NCBI GenBank assembly: GCA_963989385.1
Contig: OZ022499.1
Location: 36,642,866-36,706,865 of the forward strand
DNA length: 64,000 nt
Origin: Ctena decussata
Taxonomy: Eukaryota; Mollusca; Bivalvia; Lucinida; Lucinidae
Direction of reading: 5' to 3'
A model generated the notes under the pieces. That model had not been told where the DNA came from. It did not search any database and saw only the letters and a list, made by a program, of their open reading frames with translations. The stretch's first letter is position 1. Each line of letters opens with the position of its first letter. The translations under genes were made by a program, and so were the position numbers. This document shows, piece by piece, positions 14,105 through 25,168 of the stretch.

Positions 14105-15790
14105 AACCTTATCAAATTGAACTGGCATCTGACTGGGAGTTGCCAGTTGCCAGTTCACAAGAATTTGCAAATTGGCAACTGGATGTCGTTTGCAGGTTTC
14201 CTATTACGCTTTAATCGGCATCAACACTCCCTACTCGAATTGGCATCTGAGTGCCAGTTAGCAGTTGTCAGTTGCCAATTCGCAAAAATTTTCGAATTGG
14301 CATCTAGCTGCCGTTTACCGGTTTCCTATGTGGCTTTAGTCGTCTTAAACACTCCCAAATGAATTGGCATCTCGCTGCCAGTTGCCAAGTAGTAGAAGTA
14401 CCGACTTTGCATCTGGCTGCCGTTTGCCAGTCTCCTATTTAGCTTTTATCGGCTGAAACCCTCTGAAATCGAATTGGCATCTGACTGCCAGTTGCCAGTA
14501 TTTACGAACAGGCATTTGGATGTCTTTTGTCGGTTTCCTATTTAGTTTTAGTCGTCTTAAACACTCTCAAATCGAATAGGCATTTCTCTGCCAGTTGTCA
14601 GTTCACAATTCATTAAAAATTTTCAAATTGGCATCTGGCTGCCGTTTACCGGTTTCTTCTATAGCTTTAATCATCTGAAACCCTCTTAAATTGAATTTGC
14701 ATTTGACTGAGAGTTGCTAGTTGCCAGTTCACAAGAATTTGCGATTTGGCATCTTTATGTAGTTTGCAGGTCTCCAATTTCGCTTTAATCGGCATCAACC
14801 CTCTCAAATCGATTTGGCATCTTACTGCCAGTTGTCAGTTGCCAATTCGCAAACATTTTCGAATTGGCATCCGGCTGCCGTTTACCGGTTTCCTATGTAG
14901 CTTTAATCGTCTTAAACACTCTCAAATCTATTGGAATCTCGCTGCCAGTTGCCAATTTAGTAGAATTACCATATTTGCATCTGACTGCCATTTGCCGGTA
15001 TCCTATGTAGCTTTAATCGGCTAAAACCCTCTCAAATCGGCATCTGACTGCCAGTTGCAAGTATTGCCAACAGGCATTTGATTGTCTTTGGTCGGTTTCC
15101 TATTTAGTTTTATTCGTCTTAAACACTCTCAAATCGTATAGGCATTTATCTGCCAGTTGCCAGTTCACAATTCATAAAAACTTTCAAATTGACATCTGGC
15201 TGCCGTTTACCGGTTTTCTCTGTAGCTTTAATCATCTGAAACCCTCTCAAATTGAATTGGCATCTGACTGCATGTTGTCAGTGCACAAGAATTTGCGAAT
15301 TGGCATCTTTATGTCGTTTGCAGGTTTCCTATTTCGCTTTGATCGGCATCAACCCTCTCAAATCGAATTGGCATCTGACTGCCAGTTTTCAGTTGCCAAT
15401 TCGCAAACATTTTCGAATTGGCATCTGGCTGCCGTTTACCGGTTTCCTATATAGCTTTATTCGTCTTAAACACTCTCAAATCCATTGGCATCTCGCTGCC
15501 AGTTGCCAATTTAGTAGAATTACCGAATTGGCATCTGACTGCCGTTTGCCGGTCTCCTATGTAGCTTTAATCGGCTGAAACCCTCTCAAATCGAATTGGC
15601 ATCTGACTGCCAGTTGCCAGTATTTGCGAACAGGCATTTGATTGTCTTTGGTCGGTTTCCTATTTAGTTTTATTCGTCTTAAACACACTCAAATCGAATA
15701 GGCGTTTCTCTGCCAGTTGCCAGTTCACAATTCATAAAAACTTTCAAATTGGTATCTGGCTGCCGTTTACCGGTTTCCTTTGTAGCTTAA
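14105..15790 (+). repeat. Higher-order repeat inside satellite B, ~560 bp period (5 monomers)
   Basis: Diagnostic variants recur at constant distance: AACAGGCATTT at 14507, 15069 and 15629 (spacings 562 and 560), and TTTGCAGGTTTCC-type variants near 14190, 14762 and 15318. Between copies the five-monomer blocks are clearly more alike than neighbouring monomers are. This indicates recent local amplification of a five-monomer unit. Confidence 0.75.
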
Positions 15791-17017
15791 AGCGTCTTAA
15801 ACCCTCTCTAATCTGATTGGCATCTGGCTGCCAGTTGCCAATTGCCAACTCACAAGAATTAGCGAACTGGCATCTGTCTGCCTTCTGCCGAATACCTTTT
15901 TTGCTTTAATCGTCTTAAACTCTCTCAAATCGAACTGGCTGCCAGTTGCCAGTTCACAAGAATTAGCAAATTGGCATCTTGCTGCGTTTAGTACTATCGT
16001 ACTTTTATCGTCTTAAGCCATCTCAAATCACATTGGCATCTTGCTGATGGTTGCCACTTCCCAATTCATTAGAATAAGCAAATTGGCATTTGGCTGCCCT
16101 TTCCCGGAGTCCTTTTGACATTTAATCGTCTTAAACCCGCTCAACTCGAATTGGCATCTGACTTCCAGTTGCCAATTTATAAGAAATTTGTGAACTGGCA
16201 TCTGGCTGCCGTTTGCGGATGCCTATGAGGCTTTAATCGTCTTAAACCCTCTCTAATCGAATTGGCATCTGGCTGCCAGTTGCTTGTTGCCAATTCACAA
16301 GAATTAGCGAACTGGCATCTGGCTGCCTTTTGCCGGATACCTTTTAAGCTTAAATCGTCTTAAATCCTCTCAAATCGAAATGGCATCTGGCTGCCAGATG
16401 TCAGTTCACAAGAATTAGCGAGTTGGCATCTGGCTGCCATTTGCCGATTAATCGTCTTAAACCCGCTCAACTCGAATTGGCATCTTACTGCCAGTTGCCA
16501 ATTTATAAGAAATTTGTGAACTGGCATCTGGCTGCCGTTTGCCGATGTCTATGAGGCTTTAATCGTCTTAAACCCTCTCAAATCGAATTGTCACCTGCCT
16601 GCCAGTTGCAAGTTGCCAGTTGCAAATACATAAGAAGTAGCGAATCGGCATCCGGCTGCCGTATGCCGGTTTCCTATGTACCTTTAATCGTCTTAAACCC
16701 TCTGAGATCGGATTGTCATCTGGCTGCCAGTTGCCAGTTGCCATATCATAATAATTTGCGAATTGTCATCTGGATGTCGTTTGCCGGTTTCCTTTTTAGC
16801 TTTAATCGTCTTAAACCCTTTCGAATCGAAGTGGCATCTGTGTGCCAGTTGCCATTTGCCAATTCAGAATAATCGAATTGTCATCTGGCTGCCGTTTACC
16901 AGTTTCCTATGTAGCTTTAAAAATACTTAAACCCTCTGAAATCGAATATGCACGTGGCAGCCAGTTCACAAGAATTTGCGAATTGGCATCTGGCTGACAG
17001 TTTCCAGTTGCCAATTG

Positions 17018-17505
17018 ACTAGATTTTGCGAATTAGCATGTTGGTGCCGATTGCCAGTTGCCTATTCACCTGGTATGCTCTAATACACCCTCGAGTCGAA
17101 CTGGCGTCTGGCTGCCTGTTGCCAGTTGCCAATCAACTTGACTTTGCGTATTGGCATCTGGCTGCCGTTTGCCAGTTACCTATTCAGCTGTAAAAGCATC
17201 TCAAATCGAATTGGCATCTAGCTGCCAGTTGCCTGTTGCCAATTTGCCAGTTGCCAATTAACTAGATTTTGCGAATTGGCATCTTGATATCGATTGCCAG
17301 TTGCCTATTCACCTGGTATGCTCTAATATCCTCTCGAGTCGAAGTGGCATCTGGCTGCCTGTTGCTAGTTGCCAATTCACTTGACTTTGCAAATTGGGAT
17401 CTGGCTGCCGTTTGCCAGTTACCAATTCAGCTGTAAAAGCATCTAAAATCGAATTGGCATCTAGCTGCCAGTTGCCTGTTGCCAATTCGCGAGAATAGGC
17501 GAATT
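17018..17505 (+). repeat. Two copies of a 243 bp variant block at the end of satellite B
   Basis: ACTAGATTTT at 17018 recurs at 17261, and each copy runs through CACCTGGTATGCTCTAATA, a CTCGAGTCGAA variant and CAGCTGTAAAAGCATCT. These words do not occur in the rest of the array, so the right edge has its own two-monomer unit. Confidence 0.7.
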
Positions 17506-17515
17506 GGCATCTAGA

Positions 17516-17592
17516 ATGTGAAGTTAGCTGCCATTTGCCAATTGCCGATTGAATAGGCAAATGGCAACTGGCAACTGGCAGCCAACTTCACG
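17516..17592. repeat. Terminal hairpin closing satellite B
   Basis: The array ends with TGAAGTTAGCTGCCATTTGC followed after about 18 bases by its inverse, GGCAAATGGCA and, after a 14 bp insertion, GCCAACTTCA. The last monomer is therefore folded back on itself at the junction with non-repetitive DNA. Confidence 0.6.
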
Positions 17593-18524
17593 AACATGTC
17601 TTTTAGAAGGTAATTCACTATCCTGTTTTCTGCAAGGATTTGTTGGTACTCTTAACGGAACGACTTTCTTCTAAAAAAGACAATTTTTTCCTGTAAAATA
17701 GTTTTCTTTGAGAAAGAAAATAAACATTACAATTACAGTCATTCGATTACTCCCTATATGTTTACTACAGACGTGGTGGACTAGAACAGCAACTGTTGCC
17801 TAATATAATTAGAGTCAGTTTAAATGACAAGATACTGTCTTGCTTGACTGTTTGTAAACAATGCAGTCGTTCTTTTTGACGATTATAGAGTAGCCTGGGT
17901 TTGAGCTGAATCCATATTTTGTCCACCTTTTTTAAAAAGGGAAACAATTTTCTGACTTCATATTTGCCTGTCTGGACGAAACCTTCCAAAAAGGGATCTA
18001 CTCTAAACGGAAATAATTTGCTCCCCAAAGGAGCAAATTCTTTCTTTTAAGAGTTGAGCCCCATTGTGAAGGGAGGAAAATTGAAAATAACAAAATTGCT
18101 TCCCCTGAAAGAGTATCCACAAGCCTTAATAAGATGGTTACATGGTTCAGTTAAAGAAATTTCTGTTTTGCTGATTGCAAAGTTTCACGCTATTTTGTAT
18201 TTGCATTCGTGAAGTGCGCTTCCGGGCTTAATGGCTGAAAAGGTTCTGCGGAACTCTGTAAAAAGTGATATAATCTCGCTTCAGGAAGCCATTGACAAGT
18301 CTATACAGCTCAACTCCTTATCTTTAGGTATCTGTTACCCTTAATTAGTCGTCTTTCTCACTTGAAGTGTGCAAATTGAACTGAACAAATGACAATGCGC
18401 TTAGACGATTCTGATTACCGCCGTTTACAATTCCGAAAGAGATTTCCTGTTCGTGATAGGTGCGTACTCAATGATGATATTTTTCGAGGTCATAAAAACA
18501 GGCGAAGAAAAATCTTTTTAACAT
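17593..18524. other. Spacer with a dispersed repeat fragment
   Basis: No gene was recognised. The stretch 17945-18120 resembles 25840-25990: both have an AACCTTTCCAAAA-like block, then CCCATTGTGAAGGGAGG or TCATTGGGAAGGGAGG, and end in CTTC-type pyrimidine blocks. It is therefore a low-copy dispersed repeat. Confidence 0.4.
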
Positions 18525-18812
18525 TTGACGTCGCTGTTATTCAGTGGATAACGTCGTGTCATAAAAATCGTATTGCCACACGTGTAATAACACTTTGGCG
18601 TGTACACTTAACGTCATTGACAACGTCCATGTCAACAATGCGCTTTCTTATCGAAATAATGTTCAGTTTGACGGAGTGAAAATCCCATTTTAAAAGGTTA
18701 TTTGATAAACAGAATCTTACACAGTGGTCATTTCATATGAAATTTACGAAACGAGCCTACGGCGAGTTTCATAAATTTCATATGAAATGACCACGAGTGT
18801 AAGATCCTTTAT
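18525..18812 (+). mobile_element. Foldback element, TTATTCAGTGGATAACGTCG family, copy 1
   Basis: It starts near TGACGTCGCTGTTATTCAG and ends in a 92 bp imperfect palindrome (18714-18805) whose arms run ATCTTACACAGTGGTCATTT... and ...AAATGACCACGAGTGTAAGAT. It shares the full sequence with copies at 31555-31830 and, for its right part, 52070-52200. No coding sequence. A short non-autonomous element is the likely identity. Confidence 0.75.
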
Positions 18813-21336
18813 ATTTGCATATGGTTGCCTTTCTAGAACTAGTCATATTGGCCTAGATGTTATGGTTTCTAGTCTAGCGGGTCTGGATTATTGCATACTC
18901 GGCATTATCTCATTTAGTCCTTCACGTTGCCTCGAGGAAAAAATATCACCCACGTATCCATCGAACGTATACCATTGGTTTTGCTCTAAGTGACAAATGT
19001 GTACCCGTTGAGACTGAAAATATCTACTTGTACGTGTTTTACAGTTGCAGTTACACCAGAGGGTAGTGGTTAATTATAAAAGACACTAGTCAATTTAGAA
19101 AATGTTTCATTCGTCGGCTATGCTGTATGAAACGTAGTATATGGTTTGTATAAGAAAGTCGACAGCTAAGCGCATTTGTAATTCATCCCTTATAAAATAT
19201 CCTAAGGGACCGACCATTTGATATTCTGGATGTGTATGGGGAGGGGAGGGAGGGCGGCGGCGGCCTGGTACAGGTATTCTTCATGGAGACAGAATTTGTT
19301 TCACTGGCTTTTAGAAACATTTTTTTTCTTTCTTTCTTTTTTTTCCTCACCTTGAGGGAGGCTAATTTCTCTTTTTACAAAGTAGCTCAAACATTTTTTA
19401 ATTATTTAAGCTGAACTATCATATCCTGATTTATTTTACCCTTACATGTGTGCTACACACATAAGAGAATATTCGTGTCACTATGTGTTTATAATCTTAC
19501 AGACATGCATGAAACTTTAGTGACATCAGTTCAAGTATACCAAAGAATGAATATCCTTTTATTTTACCCACATCAGTAATTTTACACCTTGTTTCTCGCA
19601 TAAAAAACGGTTCTATCTGTAACTAGTCGCAATGCAAGGTTTAGCTTGCTGTTGCGAACCAGTTCCTTGGCATTGCACTCTCTTATAGCAACATCCCTGT
19701 ATGAGTATATTGATGCGCCGGTGTAACGAAGTAAAGTGACTGCATTTGTATAAGCCCCCCACCTCACCCTCCCCCAGTCAATGTGACTCCTTTTCTGTAG
19801 ATATTGATTCCCGTCAAATAAATTACCCCCTCGAAAACACTTATTGATCCCCGGTCTTTATTATTGAAAGAAAAGTGACACCCCCATCCACGCCAACCCA
19901 GTCTTAACAGCATGACTTCCAATGCAGCAATGATGTATTTAAGTATTTTTATGGCATACTGAATATTGTGTCAGATTTGTAACAATTCTTTTATTTTTTG
20001 ACTGATTTTAAATAAGATGACACAACAGTCATAGGATGTATTGCGCGCAAGACCTAGGTACCCAGCTCAAAGGTCAGGATCAAAGAGATCATTCAAATAT
20101 AATGGTGTCCTATGTGATTTTGGCAAACACAATGTTGTGCCTGACCTGTAGCTTGCTCATTCGTCGGTAGGTTTTAAAAATAACCGGACATAAATGTTAG
20201 CCACCTCAAAGGTCAATTTCGCAAATAGGCGTATAGATACATGTAAATGACAATGTTTGTATTTTAACTGATGGACATTGGGAACTTGATGGTTTGCGCC
20301 CTCTCCGAAACTACATAAAACACACAAAATTCGATTGGTTATACTAACTCGGAGCTTTGTCGTTGAAACAAGTCACTGTATGTCTAACCAAGTTGCATAT
20401 GTTTGCGCATATCTATAATACTAAATAAACGAAGTAACGCATAAACTGCAAAATTGGTGGCATTTTCAAGCGTAATTTCTATACTGGTTCTTTCGCATAT
20501 TGCTATCATTGATAATTTCGGTTAGCGTGTGTTTTAGTTTCACGTAGATTTAAAGAATTTGGGAATTAAATTCGTCTTTCATTTAAAATTCTCCCAAGTA
20601 GTTTTCTAGAAACTTCGACTATTGGTCGAATTTTGTCAACAATGGGTGCGTTCGAGTGAAATTATCGTGTACTCGAATACACGTTTTAATTTAATCCGGT
20701 CGTTTCGGTTCTGCGTCGTTATATCGGCGCGCTGCTTAGCAAGTCCAAATTTAGCAGGTTGTAATGCAAAAAGCCGACCCATGAACGTACGTCATTCCCT
20801 ATAAATAACGATTTATTTTTGTATTTTTGCTCATATGTCTAAACGGATGAAGAACTAAATGGTCATAGTCCCGACGGCCCTGGCTCGAAACGACCCATTT
20901 TCTTCCAGAACGATAGTCAATACGAGTAGCCAATCGAACTCGCCCATTGAAGAATAAAGCTCAACGCACATGGTCTTTCGAAAAGTTGGACGGACGCACG
21001 GCGCCAAGTGTGTGCGGCTATGGTTACGTACCGCTGAGCCACTTGGGGAACGTCGTTAGGAGAATTCAAACTGAACTGAACTTTCGAAAAGACAAAAATT
21101 AAAAATGTCTAGGGTTAACACACATGCGCCAGGTAAGAAAGGGCATTTTTTTTCCAGCGAAGCAGACAAATCAATTTCAATGATTCAACGAAGTTAAATA
21201 AGCCTTTAGTCTTCAGAGGGCTTGAATATTTTCCCCCAAAACGTTCCAGGACCAAATTTTCCCAGAAAAAAATACCCAGGACAGGTCACATAACCAAGAT
21301 GGCAAACATTTATTATGGTATAAAATTTCAAAAATC
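18813..21336. other. AT-rich spacer
   Basis: About 2.5 kb with no recognisable gene, RNA or repeat copy shared with the rest of the window. Small notable points are a G-rich run at 19239-19269, pyrimidine runs at 19320-19350 and a short C-rich stretch near 19745-19785. Open frames here are short and show no family resemblance. Confidence 0.5.
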
Positions 21337-21353
21337 TTCTCCCCCAGAACCAC

Positions 21354-21620
21354 GCCGGGCCGCGTAGCGCAATCGGCAGGGCACCTGACTCATAAGTCAG
21401 AGGTCCTGGGTTCGAAACCCGGTCTGGCCACATACTTTCGTTTCTCCTTCCGCTGATTCAAGAAGGGCAGTTGTCAGTTACTGGCGAAAGTATGTGCACT
21501 TAGTACTGGTTAACCGCTTAGGAGGTCTAAGCCTGCCCAGGAATAGTGTGGTTAGGTTAACTGACCGTCCCGACATGACCTTAGCTGTTTACTGTGGACG
21601 TTAAGCATCAAATCAACCAA
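21354..21620 (+). mobile_element. tRNA-Met-like SINE, copy B, full length with 17 bp target duplication
   Basis: The head folds as a tRNA: D arm TAGCGCAATCGGCAGGGCA, anticodon arm CTGACTCATAAGTCAG with CAT in the loop, T arm CTGGGTTCGAAACCCGG. The acceptor stem is imperfect, which argues for a SINE head rather than a working tRNA-Met gene. The body contains 11 bp inverted arms (ACATACTTTCG and CGAAAGTATGT) and a GCTTAG/CTAAGC hairpin. It is flanked by direct repeats TTCTCCCCCAGAACCAC at 21337-21353 and 21621-21637, the signature of LINE-driven insertion. Related copies lie at 6405-6597 and 24321-24520. Confidence 0.88.
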
Positions 21621-21637
21621 TTCTCCCCCAGAACCAC

Positions 21638-23869
21638 AAATCCTATGATCTTGAAACTTAGCATGTCACATCAAGGACTCAAAAGCTCAACAAAATTTAT
21701 ATAAATGATGACCCTGGGATGACCTTGATCTGTTTTACGGCGAGGTCAACTTTGAGTCACTTAGGTTTTTCTATAGGAAAAAGAGAAAAAAGTTGATTTT
21801 TTTTAGAAACAATGCAGTCTGCTACCTGAAAGTTTGTAGATGCAGACAACTAATTAGGTAAATGAAGCTTTAGTGAGTATTCATGGTAAAAGTCATATCT
21901 TCACCTGGGCCTAAGGCCATTTACATTGAAAAATTAAAACTCGCTTTTTGATATAAACTCGACCATCATGAAATATTTCCGCGCTTGCGCGGGCTCTTTT
22001 CTAGTGTATGCAATATATGCTTACTTGCCACTTGGTATACCCTATAAAAGTACTCATTGCATCGTCAAGATTTCCAGAGTTCAAGTTTTGCAAGATTACT
22101 CTTATTTTGGAGAAATGCCTACATCGTATATGACCAAATAACAAAGCAAAAGACCGATTAAGTCTTCAAACAATTCTACAGCCATAATCATGCAACCTAG
22201 GATTTTAATTGGTCCGTGTCATCAGGGCTACCTGTCCACAAAAACTATTCTTTAAAATTAATGACCGGGTGTAGGTTTTCTATGGGGGTCACAATTTTTC
22301 GCGGTAGTTGTTTTACTAAGCATCGGGTAGAGTCGTAATATTATGACCGAGAGAGTTGTAAAATTATAATCGGAAGTCACTGTTTTTCAAAGAATAATGA
22401 CCGAGTGGGGGTCATTATTCTATAGGGTCACTTTAATTCGTTACACCGGCTTTGCTTCCCATAAGCTAGTGACTTTTTTTGCAACTCAGTTTGAAAGGAA
22501 AGACATTTTGAAAACTCAAATCAAATTAAATTATCTGCAGACTATATTATCATATCTTTGTTAGAGAGTATGTTATTCTGTAAAAACGTTCAGCAAAGAC
22601 TTTCGGGTGCGATTTCCGCTTTGTCGGTGTTATTGTTTGGTGTGTCCGCTTATCATTGGGTTCCTTGCTTTCGTTTTCATGTGGGTGTTTGCCTCTGTGC
22701 GTGTTGGGGGGGTGGGGGGTATCGTGCTTGGTAATGGCCGCCAGCATGTGGGAAAGGAAATGGCGTCTGTTGGTTGTGTTGTTCACTCATGTTGCCTTAC
22801 AAATGTACTTGTGCCGTTGCTTCGTGTTGCCAAAACGGTTTCCCATTTAGTGTCATGGGTAGGATGTGTAATTTGATATATTCTTAAGATTAAGATATGA
22901 TCTATATCTTATATAGTACCTGTACGCAAGTGAACGACTCAGCTCCTTATGGCCCTCCTGATTGTTCTCTGATGTGGTTTTCATTCCATTTTTATTCCAT
23001 CTGCATTGTCCCTAAAACTGATAAATAGACTGCTTAGTCTACTTAATTCAAAATATTCCATTATAAGAAAATAGCAGGGTATTGTTAACTGAACGCCGAT
23101 CTAATTCATTGTCATTCCTCTTGCATAATTCGCTAACAGCTAAATCTGCCTCTGAACTGTTTGTCAGCTGGAACTTTGATCTGTTGTAAATGACGATTGA
23201 ATTATTTAAAATGTTCGAGGTATCCCTGAATGTTGTACAAATTACTGTGTTAATAATTCGAACATGTTTTCTTTTTTTAGATTCCTGAAACAACATGGGG
23301 TGAGAATAATACATCGGCCTTGAGATGAAAAAAGGAGACAGTCAAACTCCGTTTAATGCGATGATCCTTCCATGAATCGCACGGGACTCTGAAAAATTGC
23401 TGCGCGACCATCCCGTAAGGTGTATTTACCTCGGCTCCTTCTACTTCTAACACTGTGGAGACACTGTCGGGACCAACAACTCTGCCACTTTCATTTTTGC
23501 CTTCCTTCGAAGTGAGGATTACCGGTAGTTATTAAAGGAAAGAATTTACTAATCTTTCCTTGAAAAGAAGCCCCATTCCGGAAGAGTATGTCGTCCAGGG
23601 AAGCAAACAGAACAGTTGTCCCTTTTGTAAGAAAGGCAAACCAGAGAACCATTGGTCCTGTACCTCACCTGAGTCCATTCATCCTCAGCGCTCAGCACTC
23701 TAGGGTAAGTAACTCAAAGGCAAATTGTACAATATAGTCTAATGACGAATGCGTCTGAGATTTTATGCTTGTCGACGGCATTTCCATATCATAGTCTCAT
23801 AGTAATGGAAAAATGCACATTTTCAGAATCCAGACAAAATTTGACCTTGCCGTAAAATACCAAGGTAAA
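21638..23869. other. Spacer with small hairpins
   Basis: No gene was recognised. 22390-22435 holds several GACC...GGTC-type repeats, including an AATAATGACC/GGTCATTATT hairpin around 22392-22418. A G-rich run lies at 22707-22720. A short frame at 23583-23702 has cysteines spaced like a zinc knuckle but is too short and isolated to call. Confidence 0.4.
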
Positions 23870-23884
23870 TTATATAAGCTTTGT

Positions 23885-24800
23885 TGTACTACAGTCCCAG
23901 ATGCTACATACCAAGTCTCAAAGCTATCGGCCCTGCGCATCTAGAGAAGCAGATTTTTTTGTATTTTTTTTTATCATATATGGGCATGATGGACATCTTG
24001 GCCATGTGGCTTGGACTAAATATATAAACCTTCTTTCCCCCTTTGCCTGAAGGCTGCATATGAAATAGAATTGAAAATGACCCATAGTCATGTTTCAAAG
24101 CAATCAGCCCAGTGATTCTGGCGTAGAAGATTTTTTCAGGTTTTTACCATATATGGGCATTGTGGCGATCTTGGTCATATGACCTGGACCAAATATATAA
24201 ACTTTGCTTACCGCTTTGTCAGAAGGCTGCATATGAAATTTAATTGAAATTGGCCCAGTTTTTTAAGAGGAGAAGTCCTTTAAAATGTTGACACATTACA
24301 GACAAATAATCTTTGGCCAAGGCCACTTACTTTCATTTCTCCTTCCGCTGATTCAAGAAGGGCAGTTGTCAGTTACTGGTGAAAGTAAGTGCACTTAGTA
24401 CTGGTTAACCGCTTAGGATGCCTAAGCCTGTCCAGATAGTGTAGTCAGGTTAACTGACCGTCCCGACATGACCATATCTGTTTACCGTTGACGTTAAACA
24501 ATAACACAACACAACAATAAGGTCAAGGTCAACCTATGGTCATCATTTATATACACTTTGTACTAGTAGAGTCCAATATGCTGCATACCAAGTTTCAAGG
24601 CAATCGGCCAAGACGTTCTGGAGAAGAAGATTTTTAAGGTTTTTACCATCTATGGGCATGGCGACCATCTTGGTCATTTGACCTGGGCTAAATATATTAA
24701 CTTTTGTTCCCCTATCCTGTTAAGGCTCCATATGTAATTTGGCTTCAATCGGCCCAGTGGTTTCTGAGAAAATGTTTGAAAAATGTTGACGACGGACGAC
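23885..24800 (+). repeat. ~220 bp direct repeat, three copies, split by a SINE
   Basis: Three diverged copies (about 23885-24105, 24106-24300, 24550-24790) share CATACCAAGT-like, ATATGGGCAT, ATCTTGGTCAT, TGACCTGG and AAGGCTGCATATGAAAT-like words. A SINE interrupts the series at 24321-24520. The far end (24790-24850) has the GCTCACCTTTGAGCC...GGCTCAGGTGA hairpin common in bivalve dispersed repeats. Confidence 0.7.
24321..24520 (+). mobile_element. tRNA-Met-like SINE, copy C (head missing)
   Basis: It matches the body of the 21354-21620 element from GGCCACTTACTTTC onward, including GGTTAACCGCTTAGGA and AACTGACCGTCCCGACATGA, and ends in an ACAACACAACAATAA tail. The tRNA-like head is absent. Confidence 0.8.
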
Positions 24801-24930
24801 GAAGGCCTGCCTATGCTATAAGCTCACCTTTGAGCCTTCGGCTCAGGTGACCGAAAACCTGGTGTTTTTATACACCTTAAAATGATATAAAAATGTTCGT
24901 TTGCAGACACAACATTTCGTGAAAATATGA

Positions 24931-25164
24931 GAGCCGCGACATAATAAAACCAACAAAGTGGTTGTGCGCCCAGCGCAGACTCAGATTAGCCTAGGCATCC
25001 GTCCCGGCAAGGCAGAGTCTTCGCTGTGCGCTTCAAGCATAGCTAAGGGTCTAGGCTAACTCCATGCGGACAACAAAGACTCTGATCAGACTGGGTGGAT
25101 GCGATCTGAGTCTGCGCTGGTCGCACAACCACTTTTTTGGTTTTGTCGTGTCGTATCGCGCCTC
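24931..25164. mobile_element. GAGCCGCG element, copy 1 (234 bp, 4 bp TSD)
   Basis: The terminal inverted repeats begin GAGCCGCGAC and end inverted in GTCGTGTCGTATCGCGCCTC. Inner blocks GTTGTGCGCCCAGCGCAGAC and GTCTGCGCTGGTCGCACAAC are also inverted, so most of the element can fold into one hairpin. It is flanked by ATGA at 24927-24930 and 25165-25168. A second copy is at 55035-55270. The layout resembles abundant short elements I recall from venerid clams. Confidence 0.85.
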
Positions 25165-25168
25165 ATGA

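Larger units (their letters stand above)
8633..17575 (+). repeat. Satellite array B, same monomer as array A, plus orientation
   Basis: This is the reverse complement of the array at 1-6060, with monomers like GAATTGGCATCTGGCTGCC, TTTGCCGGTTTCCTATG, TAGCTTTAATCGTCTTAAAC, CCTCTCAAATC and GCCAGTTGCCAGTTCACAAG. The period is about 111 bp. A single partial monomer at 8633-8678 is cut off from the main block (10296-17575) by the 1.6 kb element. There are roughly sixty copies. Each monomer has a near-palindromic core in which TTGGCA, CTGGC, GCCAG and TGCCAA follow each other with single A/T bases between them. No protein is encoded. Confidence 0.95.

Noticed and set aside
10594..17560. Open frames across satellite B
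   Set aside because: Same explanation as for array A. Frames shift and stop irregularly between monomers.
1..17575. CRISPR-like array
   Set aside because: Repeat units are about 111 bp, diverged, with no unique spacers of constant length and no cas genes. The sequence is of eukaryotic type.
21354..21430. Functional tRNA-Met gene
   Set aside because: The acceptor stem is mispaired and the sequence continues into a SINE body flanked by a 17 bp target duplication.
23583..23702. Zinc-knuckle-like CPFCKKGKPENHWSC frame, possible gag remnant
   Set aside because: About forty codons only, spacing C-x2-C-x7-H-x2-C is not canonical, and no other retroelement sequence lies around it.
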